64,000 nucleotides of DNA from positions 192,450 to 256,449 of the forward strand of contig NZ_LMDG01000001.1 of NCBI RefSeq assembly GCF_001426265.1. Direction: 5' to 3'. This DNA is from Rhizobium sp. Root1220 (GTDB lineage Bacteria > Pseudomonadota > Alphaproteobacteria > Rhizobiales > Rhizobiaceae). This document shows, in pieces, positions 18,193 to 26,866 of the stretch. Under the pieces are notes generated by a model, which worked only from the letters and a program-made list of their open reading frames with translations, was not told the origin of the DNA and did not search any database. The stretch's first letter is position 1; every line of letters starts with the position of its first letter. A program made the translations under genes and the position numbers.

Positions 18193-18970
18193 TGAAATTG
18201 TCGCCAAGATACAGTCTGCGGACTTCCGGATTATTGACGATGTCGTTGGCCCGGCCATGCGTCAGCACTTCGCCCGCATGGATGATGTAGGCACGGTCGA
18301 TAAGACCCAACGTCTCGCGCACATTGTGATCGGTGATGAGGACGCCGATGCCGCGGGCCGTCAAATGATGCACCAGATTTTGGATATCCGCGACCGAGAT
18401 CGGATCGACACCCGCAAAAGGCTCGTCGAGAAGCATGAAGGTGGGGTCCGTCGCCAGCGCACGCGCGATCTCAAGACGCCGACGCTCGCCACCCGACAGC
18501 GACACCGCAGCGCTTCCGCGCAGCTTGCGTATGTGAAATTCGTCGAGCAGCTCGTCGAGCTTCTTTTCGCGCGCGCCCTTGTCCTTGATGTGCATTTCAA
18601 GAACGGCTCGGATGTTGTCTTCAACCGTCAGCCCGCGAAAGATCGAGGCTTCCTGCGGCAGATAGCCGACGCCCAGCCGCGCACGGCGGTACATCGGCAT
18701 CGTGGTGACGTCGTTACCGTCGATCTCGATCGTGCCTTCGTCCACCGGCACGAGACCGGTGATCATGTAGAAACAGGTCGTCTTGCCGGCACCGTTCGGA
18801 CCAAGCAGACCGACAGCCTCGCCGCGCCGCACCACCAGTGACACCCCGTTCACAACACGCCGAGTGCTATAGGTCTTGGTCAGACCGCGCGCAATAAGGG
18901 TGCCCTGGTAACGGCTTTTGTCACCGGCGCTGGTTTCGGTCGCGGCCTGCGGGCCCGACCTGCCGAACAT
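18185..18970 (-). CDS. lptB: LPS export ABC transporter ATP-binding protein
   Basis: LptB is the cytoplasmic ATPase that drives lipopolysaccharide extraction by LptFG. The product shows Walker A GPNGAGKTT, the Q-loop region YLPQEASIFRGL, signature LSGGERRRLE, Walker B MLLDEPFAGVDP and the switch histidine in ITDHNVRETL. ATG 18970 gives 261 residues. In-frame alternatives are GTG 18994 and ATG 19036, the last overlapping lptA by 29 bases, and no start has a strong ribosome-binding site. The order lptC-lptA-lptB-rpoN is the common proteobacterial arrangement. Confidence 0.95.
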   Translation of the reverse strand: MFGRSGPQAATETSAGDKSRYQGTLIARGLTKTYSTRRVVNGVSLVVRRGEAVGLLGPNGAGKTTCFYMITGLVPVDEGTIEIDGNDVTTMPMYRRARLGVGYLPQEASIFRGLTVEDNIRAVLEMHIKDKGAREKKLDELLDEFHIRKLRGSAAVSLSGGERRRLEIARALATDPTFMLLDEPFAGVDPISVADIQNLVHHLTARGIGVLITDHNVRETLGLIDRAYIIHAGEVLTHGRANDIVNNPEVRRLYLGDNFSL

Positions 18971-19007
18971 GGTCGATAGCGAGAATAATTTCACGTGAAG
19001 GCCGGGG

Positions 19008-19619
19008 TCAGTTCTTTTTCTGTGATTTTGGATCAAGCTGTATCTGGACGCGCCCCCCGCAGCTGTCCAGTTGCGCCTGTCCCGTCGCCATATGGACCGT
19101 CAACTGGCAACCGGTGAATACGTTGGGTCCGTCCGAAAGGACAACCTTGTCACCCTTCAGGATAAAAAGCTGCTTGGCCATATCGAAGGAGCCGTTGTCG
19201 GCCGTCGCGGTCTGGGTGCCGGAGGTGAGAAACACCTTGTCGGTGACTACGATGTGATCGATATCGGCATTGCCGGACGAAATCGAGGCGGGCGCCTGCT
19301 TGTCAGCTGCCGGTGTGGTGCCGGCGCTCGCTGCTTCATCCTTTGGCTTGTAGAAAACCGTCATGTGACCAGCCTGCAGAGTCGTCGCTCCCTGCACCAC
19401 CTTGACGTTGCCCGAAAAATCGGCGGTGTGCTCCTGATCGTGAATTTCCAGCTTGTCGCTCTCGATCTGGATCGGCTCATCGTTGTTGAGCTTCAAACCA
19501 TCCATTTGGCTGGTCGTCGCCTGCGCAACAGCGCCTCCGGCCAGCAGCAGGAGCGCGAGTGCACCGTTGAGAAATATTGCACCCGTGTTGCGGGCTGAGA
19601 TGCGACGATCGTTTGTCAT
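19008..19619 (-). CDS. lptA: LPS transport periplasmic protein LptA (OstA-like)
   Basis: LptA forms the periplasmic bridge that carries LPS to the outer membrane. The 203-residue product has a signal peptide (about 1-33, ending GGAVAQA). It then has the OstA-like beta-jellyroll (about 45-190) starting with PIQIESDKLEIHDQEHTADF and containing the typical GNVKVVQGATTLQAG strand. A low-complexity Ala/Thr insert at about 97-115 interrupts the repeat. ATG 19619 lies 13 bases after the lptC stop; the frame stays open to 19670. Confidence 0.92.
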   Translation of the reverse strand: MTNDRRISARNTGAIFLNGALALLLLAGGAVAQATTSQMDGLKLNNDEPIQIESDKLEIHDQEHTADFSGNVKVVQGATTLQAGHMTVFYKPKDEAASAGTTPAADKQAPASISSGNADIDHIVVTDKVFLTSGTQTATADNGSFDMAKQLFILKGDKVVLSDGPNVFTGCQLTVHMATGQAQLDSCGGRVQIQLDPKSQKKN

Positions 19620-19632
19620 GGTGACCCGGCTG

Positions 19633-20298
19633 TTAGTTGCCCTGTTTGCGAATGGCTGATGGATCGACATTCATGCGAACATTCCCCTCGAATGTGATCG
19701 TCCGCCCCTTATCCGTCATCTTGAGCGACTGCGCAACAATGGAAGCACCATCTTTTTGGATCGCGACAGGATCGTCGGTCAAAAGCTTCCCACCCTTGAT
19801 GTCGACCTTGGCTGTCTGGAAGTCCGCCTTGAGCCCGTTGCTCAAGAGAATGGCGAAGGGCGCCTTGATATCCAGGTTGTCGGTCGACCGGTCGTAATCG
19901 GCCGTCGTCGCCTCGACGCGGGCGATCAGATCGTCCTTCATCGGCACGGCCGCCTTGATGGTTTCGAGCGTGAGCAGGTTCGGATTCTTGATGTCCTGCA
20001 GGGCACGTTCGGCAATCATCGAATAGTTGATGCCGTCGGAATTGCGACCGGATATGGCCGGTTTTTCCATGACCACCTTGCCGTTTTCGATCTTGGCGCC
20101 TGCGATCTTGATGTTTTCCGGCAGATAGGTGCGGATAACGGAGACCCCGATGAAAACCAGCGAAACCGCGACAGCCGCGATCGGCAATAGAACCTTGAGA
20201 CGCCGGACGCGTGCGGAATGGAAGCGCGCATCGCCATACGGCCCCCTCCCGGGCCGGGCAAAGGCAGCCTTGCCGCTGGTGTTCACTGTATTCAGCAT
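19633..20298 (-). CDS. lptC: LPS export system protein LptC
   Basis: LptC is a bitopic inner-membrane protein that passes LPS from LptBFG to LptA. The 221-residue product has a short cytosolic N-terminus, one membrane helix (about 37-58, VLLPIAAVAVSLVFIGVSVI) and a periplasmic beta domain ending TITFEGNVRMNVDPSAIRKQ. The low overall conservation typical of the family means position next to lptA and lptB is an important part of the call. ATG 20298 is preferred over the longer open frame to 20574. Confidence 0.9.
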   Translation of the reverse strand: MLNTVNTSGKAAFARPGRGPYGDARFHSARVRRLKVLLPIAAVAVSLVFIGVSVIRTYLPENIKIAGAKIENGKVVMEKPAISGRNSDGINYSMIAERALQDIKNPNLLTLETIKAAVPMKDDLIARVEATTADYDRSTDNLDIKAPFAILLSNGLKADFQTAKVDIKGGKLLTDDPVAIQKDGASIVAQSLKMTDKGRTITFEGNVRMNVDPSAIRKQGN

Positions 20299-20506
20299 AA
20301 AATCAGTCCATGTCGATGTCGGAGCACGTATATAGGTATCGTCTCGCCCGATCACAGTTCGTTTCGCATTATTACACTGACTTGCCAATATGGATTTTTT
20401 TCTGCAACAAGCAACAAAGGCAATGAAACCGCGGTAAACCGGCATTTCCGGCCGCCCTGACAGCCCTAGATTGGGATTGCTCGGCGTGTGCCGCCTGGAG
20501 GAATGA

Positions 20507-21457
20507 ATGGACAGCTCGATGATTGCAGATCGCCGCAGGCTTCGCCGAAAGCTCGGGTTCTGGCGCATCGTCACAGTTCTGCTGCTGGTGGCGCTCGGTC
20601 TAGCCGCCTATCGATTTGTCTGGGGTGATGCCGGAACAGGCCGGCCGCATGTCGCTCACGTGACAATTTCCGGTCTCATCACCGACGATACGGAACTCCT
20701 TGAACGCTTGAAAACCATCGAGATGAGCGATGCGGCCAAGGCCGTCGTCATCTCCATCTCCTCGCCAGGCGGCACGACTTATGGCGGCGAGCGAATCTTC
20801 AAGGCGATCCGCGCCATAGCCGTCAAAAAGCCGGTCGTTTCCGATATCCGCACGCTTGCAGCCTCGGCCGGCTACATGATTGCCACGGCAGGTGACACAA
20901 TCATCGCCGGCGACAGCTCGATCACAGGTTCGATTGGCGTCATCTTCCAGTATCCGCAGGTGAAGCCGCTGCTCGACAAGATCGGTGTTTCCCTCGAAGA
21001 GATCAAATCCTCGCCGCTGAAGGCCGAGCCATCGCCGTTCCATCCGGCGAGCGAGGAAGCCAAGGCGATGATCAACAATATGATCGTCGACAGCTACGGC
21101 TGGTTCGTCGATCTGGTCGCCGATCGCCGCAAGCTGCCGCGCGACGAAGTTCAGAAACTCGCCGACGGCACCATATTCACCGGCCGGCAGGCGCTCAAGG
21201 TCAAGCTCATCGATCAGATTGGTGGCGACGACGAGATTCGTGCCTATCTGGCAACCCGCAACGTCAGTAAGGACCTGCCGCAGGTTGACTGGGACAAGAA
21301 AAGCAGCACGCCTTTCCTGCTTGCAGATAGTGCCGCGCAGATACTGACGCTGCTTGGCTATGGCGATCTCGCCAAAGCTCAAGACATAACCGGAATTCTG
21401 CCACAGAAGTTGCTCCTTGACGGGCTCCTTTCAGTTTGGCAGGTTGGCCGCGATTGA
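20507..21457 (+). CDS. sppA: signal peptide peptidase SppA
   Basis: SppA is a membrane-anchored S49 serine protease that degrades cleaved signal peptides. The 316-residue product has one N-terminal membrane helix (about 18-38), and ISSPGGTTYGGE and TLAASAGYMIAT with nucleophile S120. The general base lysine K172 lies in SSPLKAEP, giving the Ser/Lys dyad of the short half-length bacterial form. ATG 20507 is preceded by CTGGAGGAATGA. The gene is divergent from lptC and 29 bases upstream of ihfB. Confidence 0.94.
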   Translation: MDSSMIADRRRLRRKLGFWRIVTVLLLVALGLAAYRFVWGDAGTGRPHVAHVTISGLITDDTELLERLKTIEMSDAAKAVVISISSPGGTTYGGERIFKAIRAIAVKKPVVSDIRTLAASAGYMIATAGDTIIAGDSSITGSIGVIFQYPQVKPLLDKIGVSLEEIKSSPLKAEPSPFHPASEEAKAMINNMIVDSYGWFVDLVADRRKLPRDEVQKLADGTIFTGRQALKVKLIDQIGGDDEIRAYLATRNVSKDLPQVDWDKKSSTPFLLADSAAQILTLLGYGDLAKAQDITGILPQKLLLDGLLSVWQVGRD

Positions 21458-21486
21458 TAAGAAATCAATAATTTAAGGGGGCGACA

Positions 21487-21786
21487 GTGATCAAGTCCGA
21501 ACTGGTGCAGATAGTTGCAGCGCGCAACCCGCATCTCTATCACCGCGACGTCGAAAATATCGTCAATGCGGTCCTCGACGAGATCACCGATGCGCTGTCG
21601 GGAGGCAACCGCGTCGAGTTGCGCGGCTTCGGCGCATTCTCCGTGAAAAACCGCCCGTCGCGCTCCGGTCGCAACCCGCGTACCGGCGACACGGTCTTCG
21701 TCGAAGAGAAATGGGTTCCCTTCTTCAAAACCGGCAAGGAATTGCGTGAACGACTGAATCCGGGGCAGGCTGATCAGGACGACTGA
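21487..21786 (+). CDS. ihfB: integration host factor beta subunit
   Basis: IHF-beta pairs with IHF-alpha to bend DNA, and assists sigma-54 promoters, recombination and replication. The 99-residue product shows the HU/IHF fold with the minor-groove beta-arm motif [10 protein letters not shown] (about 60-69) and the early [14 protein letters not shown] helix. It uses a GTG start at 21487, with AAGGGGG five bases upstream. It shares the window with rpoN, whose activator-dependent promoters often need IHF. Confidence 0.96.
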   Translation: MIKSELVQIVAARNPHLYHRDVENIVNAVLDEITDALSGGNRVELRGFGAFSVKNRPSRSGRNPRTGDTVFVEEKWVPFFKTGKELRERLNPGQADQDD

Positions 21787-21908
21787 TCCTCGTCTGTCAC
21801 TGCCTGCGGCGAAACCGCACTTGAATTTCATGAAGCCCTTACTATCCTGTGGCTGACAGGGAGCGTTGCGCCGGAGACGGCGCGCGCCAAAGCATGCGGA
21901 AGTGAAAA

Positions 21909-22241
21909 ATGACGAAGAAGATCCTCAACCTTCTGATTTTACTGCCTCTCGGCATCATCCTGATCGCTTTTTGCGTTGCCAATCGACAGAGCGTAACGCT
22001 CGCGTTCAACCCATTCCGACCGGATGACCAGGTTCTCTCGCTATCGGCTCCCTTTTTCGTCTTCGTGTTTATCGCGTTGATCATCGGCATGTTGGTCGGT
22101 TCGGCAGCAACATGGTTCAGCCAGAGCAAGCATCGCAAGCGCGCGCGCTCGGAAGCGAAGGAGGCCGTCCGCTGGCATACCGAAGCCGACCGGCACAAGA
22201 CGCGCGCCGACGAGATCGCTGGGCAACTGCCGTCGCGATAG
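21909..22241 (+). CDS. LapA-domain (DUF1049) inner-membrane protein
   Basis: The 110-residue product has two membrane helices (about 5-25 and 46-70) and a basic, coiled cytosolic tail (SKHRKRARSEAKEA). This is the LapA/LPS-assembly protein A layout, including the characteristic CVANRQSVTLAFNPF segment. In E. coli LapA works with LapB in turnover of LpxC; no lapB-like gene is seen here. ATG 21909 follows GGAAGTGAAAA. The neighbourhood (ihfB upstream) is common for this family. Confidence 0.88.
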   Translation: MTKKILNLLILLPLGIILIAFCVANRQSVTLAFNPFRPDDQVLSLSAPFFVFVFIALIIGMLVGSAATWFSQSKHRKRARSEAKEAVRWHTEADRHKTRADEIAGQLPSR

Positions 22242-22364
22242 ATTTCGATCGCGGGATACTTGCGGCGATCGATATGGCTCCATAGCTATGCAGGTATTAC
22301 CCGTCGCGCTTCTGCCACACAGCAGTTTCAACACCTCAGCGCCACGGCTTATGAGGATGAAACC

Positions 22365-23270
22365 ATGAATATCGATAAGACCCTGCAATCGGTTGTCGCC
22401 GTTCGAACCTCCATTCCTGACGATGCCTTTACCGCCGACGCGCTCGGCATCAGGCGGGAAGGCAGCGGCGTCGTCATCCGGGAGGCCGGACTGGTGCTGA
22501 CGATCGGCTATCTGATCACCGAGGCCGAAGAGGTCTGGCTGACGACCCACGACGGGCGTGTTGTGGCCGCACATGCACTGGCCTACGATCAGGAAACCGG
22601 ATTTGGCCTGTTACAGGCACTGGGCGAGCTTGGTCTCCCTGCGCTGGATTTCGGAGATGCCGCAAAGGCAGGTATCGGCGATCCTGTCGTGCTGGCGGAT
22701 GGGATAGGTCAGTTCGTCGAGGCAAGCATCGTCGCCAAGCAGGAGTTTGCCGGTTACTGGGAATATCTGCTGGACGAAGCGATCTTCACGACGCCTGCCC
22801 ATCCTTCCTGGGGCGGCGGTGCACTGGTGGATTCCGACGGCAAACTCCTGGGCATCGGTTCGCTGCGACTTCAGATGAGCCAGAATGGAGAGGTTGCCGA
22901 CATCAACATGGTGGTCCCGATCAACCTGTTGCCGCCCATCCTCGACGACCTCCTGGCTCGTGGACGGGTCGACAAGCCGCCGAGGCCATGGCTGGGCGCC
23001 TTTTCTGCCGAGAGCAACGGTGACGTGATCGTCATGAGCGTGGCCGAGGGAAGTCCGGCCGCACAGGCGGGACTGCAGCAGGGCGACATCATTTCGGAGA
23101 TCCGCGACGGGGAAGTCGATGGCCTCGCGGATTTCTACCGCAAAGTCTGGAGCAGCGGCCCGGCCGGCGCTGACATTCCTATGCGGGTATTGCGCGATGG
23201 CCGCGAAGCGTGGCTGCGCATCAAGTCAGCAGACCGCAACAGCTTCCTGAAGAAACCGCAACTCCAGTAG
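22365..23270 (+). CDS. HtrA/DegP-like (S1C) protein with PDZ domain but no catalytic triad
   Basis: The 301-residue product follows the HtrA fold: a chymotrypsin-like domain (about 1-195) and one C-terminal PDZ domain (about 200-295, with GSPAAQAGLQQGDIISEI). By motif alignment to DegP, all three catalytic residues are replaced. The TNNHVV histidine position is Y49 (LTIGYLI), the SDIAL aspartate position is G79 (TGFGLL), and the GNSGG serine position is G150 (SWGGGAL). There is also no signal peptide, so the protein is probably cytosolic. I infer a non-proteolytic binding or chaperone role. ATG 22365 follows GAGGATG; the frame stays open to 22260. Confidence 0.85.
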   Translation: MNIDKTLQSVVAVRTSIPDDAFTADALGIRREGSGVVIREAGLVLTIGYLITEAEEVWLTTHDGRVVAAHALAYDQETGFGLLQALGELGLPALDFGDAAKAGIGDPVVLADGIGQFVEASIVAKQEFAGYWEYLLDEAIFTTPAHPSWGGGALVDSDGKLLGIGSLRLQMSQNGEVADINMVVPINLLPPILDDLLARGRVDKPPRPWLGAFSAESNGDVIVMSVAEGSPAAQAGLQQGDIISEIRDGEVDGLADFYRKVWSSGPAGADIPMRVLRDGREAWLRIKSADRNSFLKKPQLQ

Positions 23271-23297
23271 GTCGCCGCAAGCGACGTCACGAGGTCG

Positions 23298-23735
23298 CTA
23301 GATCGCAGGAATGAAGCTCATCTCGTCGTAGTCGCCTTCGGCCGAGGTGCCGCCTGCGGTCACCCTAAATCCGTTCGCGAGATAGAACGCCTTTGCGCGG
23401 GCGTTCCTGACCAGGCACTTCAGCCGGTATTTCTGGCGAGGCCAGTTGGGCAGAGCCCTCAGCAGGGCGGTCCCCGCACCCTTTCCCTGCCAATCCTTGC
23501 GGATGTAGAGCATGTGAATGAAGTCGTCGGGCGCCCACAGCGTCATGAAGCCGGCGATCTCGCCTTCCGGCGTCTCTGCCAGCCAGACGATCTCCCCTTG
23601 CGTGTGAGCGAAGAAATCCTGGTGGCGGAAAGCCAGCGGCTCGACCCAGGCGAACGTCTCGCGGCGAACCGCGAGATAGATGTCGGCGAGCGCTTCCTGA
23701 TCCGCCTGGTCCGGCGATCTGATTGTCCATTTCAT
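23298..23735 (-). CDS. GNAT family N-acetyltransferase
   Basis: The 145-residue product has the acetyl-CoA binding motif A of GNAT enzymes, RKDWQGKGAGTALLRAL (about 78-94), and motif B ending AFYLANGFRV. The acyl acceptor is unknown. It uses ATG 23735 or the in-frame ATG 23741, neither with a good ribosome-binding site. It is followed 51 bases upstream on the same strand by the CoxG-like gene, so the two may be co-transcribed, but no functional link is evident. Confidence 0.85.
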   Translation of the reverse strand: MKWTIRSPDQADQEALADIYLAVRRETFAWVEPLAFRHQDFFAHTQGEIVWLAETPEGEIAGFMTLWAPDDFIHMLYIRKDWQGKGAGTALLRALPNWPRQKYRLKCLVRNARAKAFYLANGFRVTAGGTSAEGDYDEMSFIPAI

Positions 23736-23786
23736 GGACATCGGATTAGACGATGCCGCGGGGCCTGCCAACTCCCTCCACCCGCT

Positions 23787-24239
23787 TTATTCCGCCGCCT
23801 CGGAACTGACGGCAGCGTTGAAATCCGAGAAAAACTGCCGTGCCAATTTCTGTGAACTCGAGTCGATCAGCCGAGCGCCCAACTGCGCAATCTTGCCGCC
23901 GACCTGAGCGCTCGCCTGATACTGCAGGATCGTTTCGGCGCCATCTTCCGTCAGGGTGACGTCCGCGCCGCCCTTGGCGAAACCGGCGATGCCGCCCTTG
24001 CCTTCACCCGAGATGGTGTAACTTTCCGGTGCGTTGATGTTGGACAGGGTGACCTCACCATTGAAAGTCGCGGAAACCGGGCCAATCTTTATCTTGACGG
24101 TCGCGGTCAGCTCTGTCGGCGACCTCAGCTCCAGGGCCTGACAGCCCGGAATGCACCGCTTGAGTATCTCGGGATCGTTCAAGGCCGCCCACACCACGTC
24201 ACGTGGCGCGCTGATGCGCTCTTCGCCGGTCAAGTCCAT
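23787..24239 (-). CDS. CoxG-like SRPBCC family protein (carbon monoxide dehydrogenase subunit G family)
   Basis: The 150-residue product is a START/SRPBCC lipid- or ligand-binding fold of the CoxG type, with MDLTGEERISAPRDVVWAALNDPEILKRCIPGC at the start and the glycine-rich GEGKGGIAGFAKGGADVTL strand pair. CoxG proteins recruit CO dehydrogenase to the membrane where cox genes are present. No molybdenum hydroxylase genes lie nearby, so this copy probably has another role. ATG 24239 has GGGAGGATT upstream. Confidence 0.85.
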   Translation of the reverse strand: MDLTGEERISAPRDVVWAALNDPEILKRCIPGCQALELRSPTELTATVKIKIGPVSATFNGEVTLSNINAPESYTISGEGKGGIAGFAKGGADVTLTEDGAETILQYQASAQVGGKIAQLGARLIDSSSQKLARQFFSDFNAAVSSEAAE

Positions 24240-24356
24240 GTGAAATCCTCCCATTTGGATGTCGGTAAACTTATCACGACGGGAAAGCGCTTTGCCAAGC
24301 AGAAACGGAATGCTATTTGCACGGGCTCAATCCAGTTCAGCACGCGGAAGACCACG

Positions 24357-25454
24357 TTGAGACAGAAAGAACGCCGGCCGGGCCAGAAATCCGGCGCCGG
24401 GTCATCCGGCGGACGCCGCGGCGATGAGCGCAGCAGCAGCCGCCCACTGAAGCCCGTGAGCAGTCCCGTGCCTTTGCGGGAGGCGGCACGCGAAGCCGCC
24501 GCAGCGACGATCGAACGCCCCTTGACGGTGCGGACGGGCGAGCGGCCTGCCGAGCGCGTGCCTGTGATCCTTGAATCGCTCGGTGCCGGTGACTTCCACC
24601 TGATCGACAGCGGTAACGGCGAAAAGCTGGAGCAGTACGGTCCCTATCGCATCATCAGGCCGGAAGGCCAGGCGCTGTGGCAGCCTTCGCTTCCGGCGCA
24701 TACCTGGGAAAAAGTAGACGCGGCCTTTACCGGCGACACCGACGAAGAAGGCACGGGGCGCTGGCGTTTTCCGAAGGAAGCGCTTGGCGAGACCTGGCCG
24801 CTGAACCTACTCGGCGTCGATTTCTTCGGCCGTTTCACCTCGTTCCGCCATGTCGGCGTGTTTCCCGAGCAGATCGTCCACTGGACGTGGATGAAGCAGC
24901 AGGTCGAGGCGGCAGGACGTCCGCTCAAGGTGCTCAACCTCTTCGGCTACACCGGAGTCGCCTCGCTCGTCGCCGCCGCCGCGGGCGCGGAGGTGACGCA
25001 TGTCGATGCTTCCAAGAAGGCGATCGGCTGGGCGCGCGAAAACCAGGCGCTCAGTCGTCTGGACAAGGCGCCGATCCGCTGGATCTGCGAAGACGCGATG
25101 AAGTTCATCCTTCGCGAGGAACGCCGCGGCAACACCTATGACATCATCCTGACCGACCCTCCAAAGTTCGGCCGTGGCCCGAATGGCGAGGTCTGGCATC
25201 TGTTCGACCATCTGCCACTGATGCTCGATGTCTGCCGCGAGATCTTGTCGCCGAAGGCTGTCGGCCTGGTGCTGACGGCTTATTCGATCCGTGCCAGCTT
25301 CTATTCGATCCATGAACTGATGCGCGAAACCATGCGCGGTGCCGGCGGTGTGGTCGAGTCCGGCGAATTGGTCATCCGCGAGGCAGGGCTGGACGGCAAC
25401 ACACCGGCGCGCGCGCTCTCCACCTCCCTTTTCTCCCGCTGGGTGCCGAAATGA
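24357..25454 (+). CDS. class I SAM-dependent RNA methyltransferase (RlmI-like)
   Basis: The catalytic part (about residues 160-365 of this model) has SAM motif I VLNLFGYTGVASLVAAAAGA and HVDASKKAIGWARENQ. It also has motif IV TDPPKFGRGPNGE, as in RlmI-type rRNA methyltransferases. The first 90 residues are basic and low-complexity (RQKERRPGQKSGAGSSGGRR), which could bind RNA but could also be partly untranslated. The start is unresolved. I chose TTG 24357 because GGAAG lies seven bases upstream; GTG 24456 and GTG 24240 are alternatives. The stop overlaps the next ATG (ATGA). Confidence 0.8.
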   Translation: MRQKERRPGQKSGAGSSGGRRGDERSSSRPLKPVSSPVPLREAAREAAAATIERPLTVRTGERPAERVPVILESLGAGDFHLIDSGNGEKLEQYGPYRIIRPEGQALWQPSLPAHTWEKVDAAFTGDTDEEGTGRWRFPKEALGETWPLNLLGVDFFGRFTSFRHVGVFPEQIVHWTWMKQQVEAAGRPLKVLNLFGYTGVASLVAAAAGAEVTHVDASKKAIGWARENQALSRLDKAPIRWICEDAMKFILREERRGNTYDIILTDPPKFGRGPNGEVWHLFDHLPLMLDVCREILSPKAVGLVLTAYSIRASFYSIHELMRETMRGAGGVVESGELVIREAGLDGNTPARALSTSLFSRWVPK

Positions 25455-26311
25455 GCCATGAACACAGGGGCTCCGGCCCGCACAAGGTCGGGCAGGTGAA
25501 GGAAGTCACCTCGCTTGCCAATCCGATCATTAAGGACATCAAGACACTGAGCGACAAGAAGGCGCGCGAACAGAGCGGCACCTTCATGGCCGAGGGGCTG
25601 AAGCTTGTCATCGACGCGATCGAGCTCGGCTGGACGATCCGCACCCTTGTTTATGCCAAGGCCGCCAAGGGCAAGCCGCTGGTCGAGCAAATGGCGGCGA
25701 AGACCGTCGCCTCCGGCGGGCTGGTGCTCGAGGTCAGCGAGAAGGTGCTTTCCTCGGTCACCCGGCGCGACAATCCGCAGATGGTGGTCGGCATCTTCGA
25801 GAGCCGCTGGAAGCCGCTTCGCGACATACACCCCGGCCAGGGCGAAACATGGATCGCGCTCGACCGCGTCCGCGATCCGGGCAATCTCGGCACCATCATC
25901 CGCACCGCAGACGCGGCGGGCGCTTCGGGCGTCATTCTCGTCGGCGAAAGCACTGATCCATTTTCTCTGGAGACCGTTCGTGCGACCATGGGCTCGGTGT
26001 TTGCCGTACCCGTCACCCGCGCGACGCCGGAGGAATTCATCGCCTGGAAGAAGCATGCCGGCGTTTTGGTCGTCGCGACCCATCTTGCCGGCTCCGTCGA
26101 CTACCGGACGATCGACTACAAAAAGAAACCCGTTGTCATCCTGATGGGCAACGAGCAATCCGGCCTGCCGGAGCAACTGGCCAGGGAAGCCGACGCGCTT
26201 GCCCGCATCCCGCAACAGGGCCGCGCCGACTCGCTCAATCTTGCCGTCGCCAGCGCGGTCATGATGTTTGAAGCTCGCCGCCACCTTCTCTCACTCTCAG
26301 AGGCCAAATGA
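25451..26311 (+). CDS. TrmH/SpoU-family RNA 2'-O-methyltransferase
   Basis: The 286-residue product is a SPOUT-fold methyltransferase. It has an N-terminal substrate-binding domain (about 15-110) and the three SpoU motifs: [20 protein letters not shown] (about 136-155), [12 protein letters not shown] (about 230-241) and [20 protein letters not shown] (about 252-271). It probably methylates a ribose in rRNA or tRNA; the target cannot be told from sequence. It overlaps both neighbours by four bases (ATGA), making a tight three-gene unit with the upstream methyltransferase and lspA. Confidence 0.92.
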   Translation: MSHEHRGSGPHKVGQVKEVTSLANPIIKDIKTLSDKKAREQSGTFMAEGLKLVIDAIELGWTIRTLVYAKAAKGKPLVEQMAAKTVASGGLVLEVSEKVLSSVTRRDNPQMVVGIFESRWKPLRDIHPGQGETWIALDRVRDPGNLGTIIRTADAAGASGVILVGESTDPFSLETVRATMGSVFAVPVTRATPEEFIAWKKHAGVLVVATHLAGSVDYRTIDYKKKPVVILMGNEQSGLPEQLAREADALARIPQQGRADSLNLAVASAVMMFEARRHLLSLSEAK

Positions 26312-26811
26312 CCGAGCAGACGCTAGAAAGACCGGCGCTCTTTTCACGACCGCTGCCGATACTGATCTTTATCGTCGTCGCCGTCGTGCTCGACCAGATC
26401 GTCAAGATCGTTGTCGATCATACGCTGCCGCTGCAGGAAGTCGTTCCGGTTGTTCCGATGCTCGCGCTTTACCGCACCTACAATCTCGGCGTCGCTTTCT
26501 CGATGCTCTCGGGCATGGATGGATGGTTCATCGTCGGCATGCGGCTGGTCATCGTCGCCTTTGTCATCTGGCTCTGGCACCGCACCGACAAGCAGCGCAC
26601 CTTCGCGCACCTCGGCTACGCCCTCATCATCGCCGGGGCACTCGGCAATCTGATCGACCGCTTCCTTTACGGTCATGTGATCGACTACATCCTGTTCCAT
26701 ACTGAAACATGGTCTTTCGCTGTGTTCAACCTCGCCGATAGTTTCATCACAATCGGCGCGGGATGCGTGATATTGGACGAGCTGATGCAACCTAAAAGCA
26801 CGGATCGCTAA
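26308..26811 (+). CDS. lspA: lipoprotein signal peptidase (signal peptidase II)
   Basis: LspA is an inner-membrane aspartyl protease that cleaves prolipoproteins after lipid attachment. The 167-residue product has four membrane helices. It has the two catalytic aspartates in [15 protein letters not shown] (D126) and FNLADSFI (D144), plus the family motif NLGVAFSML. The later step of lipoprotein maturation, lnt, is also in this window at 51071. Its ATG overlaps the preceding stop. Confidence 0.96.
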   Translation: MTEQTLERPALFSRPLPILIFIVVAVVLDQIVKIVVDHTLPLQEVVPVVPMLALYRTYNLGVAFSMLSGMDGWFIVGMRLVIVAFVIWLWHRTDKQRTFAHLGYALIIAGALGNLIDRFLYGHVIDYILFHTETWSFAVFNLADSFITIGAGCVILDELMQPKSTDR

Positions 26812-26866
26812 AGTTTTAGTGGATTGCTGAAGGCATTCGGAACGGCCGGCGTGCTAGGCAGACAGC

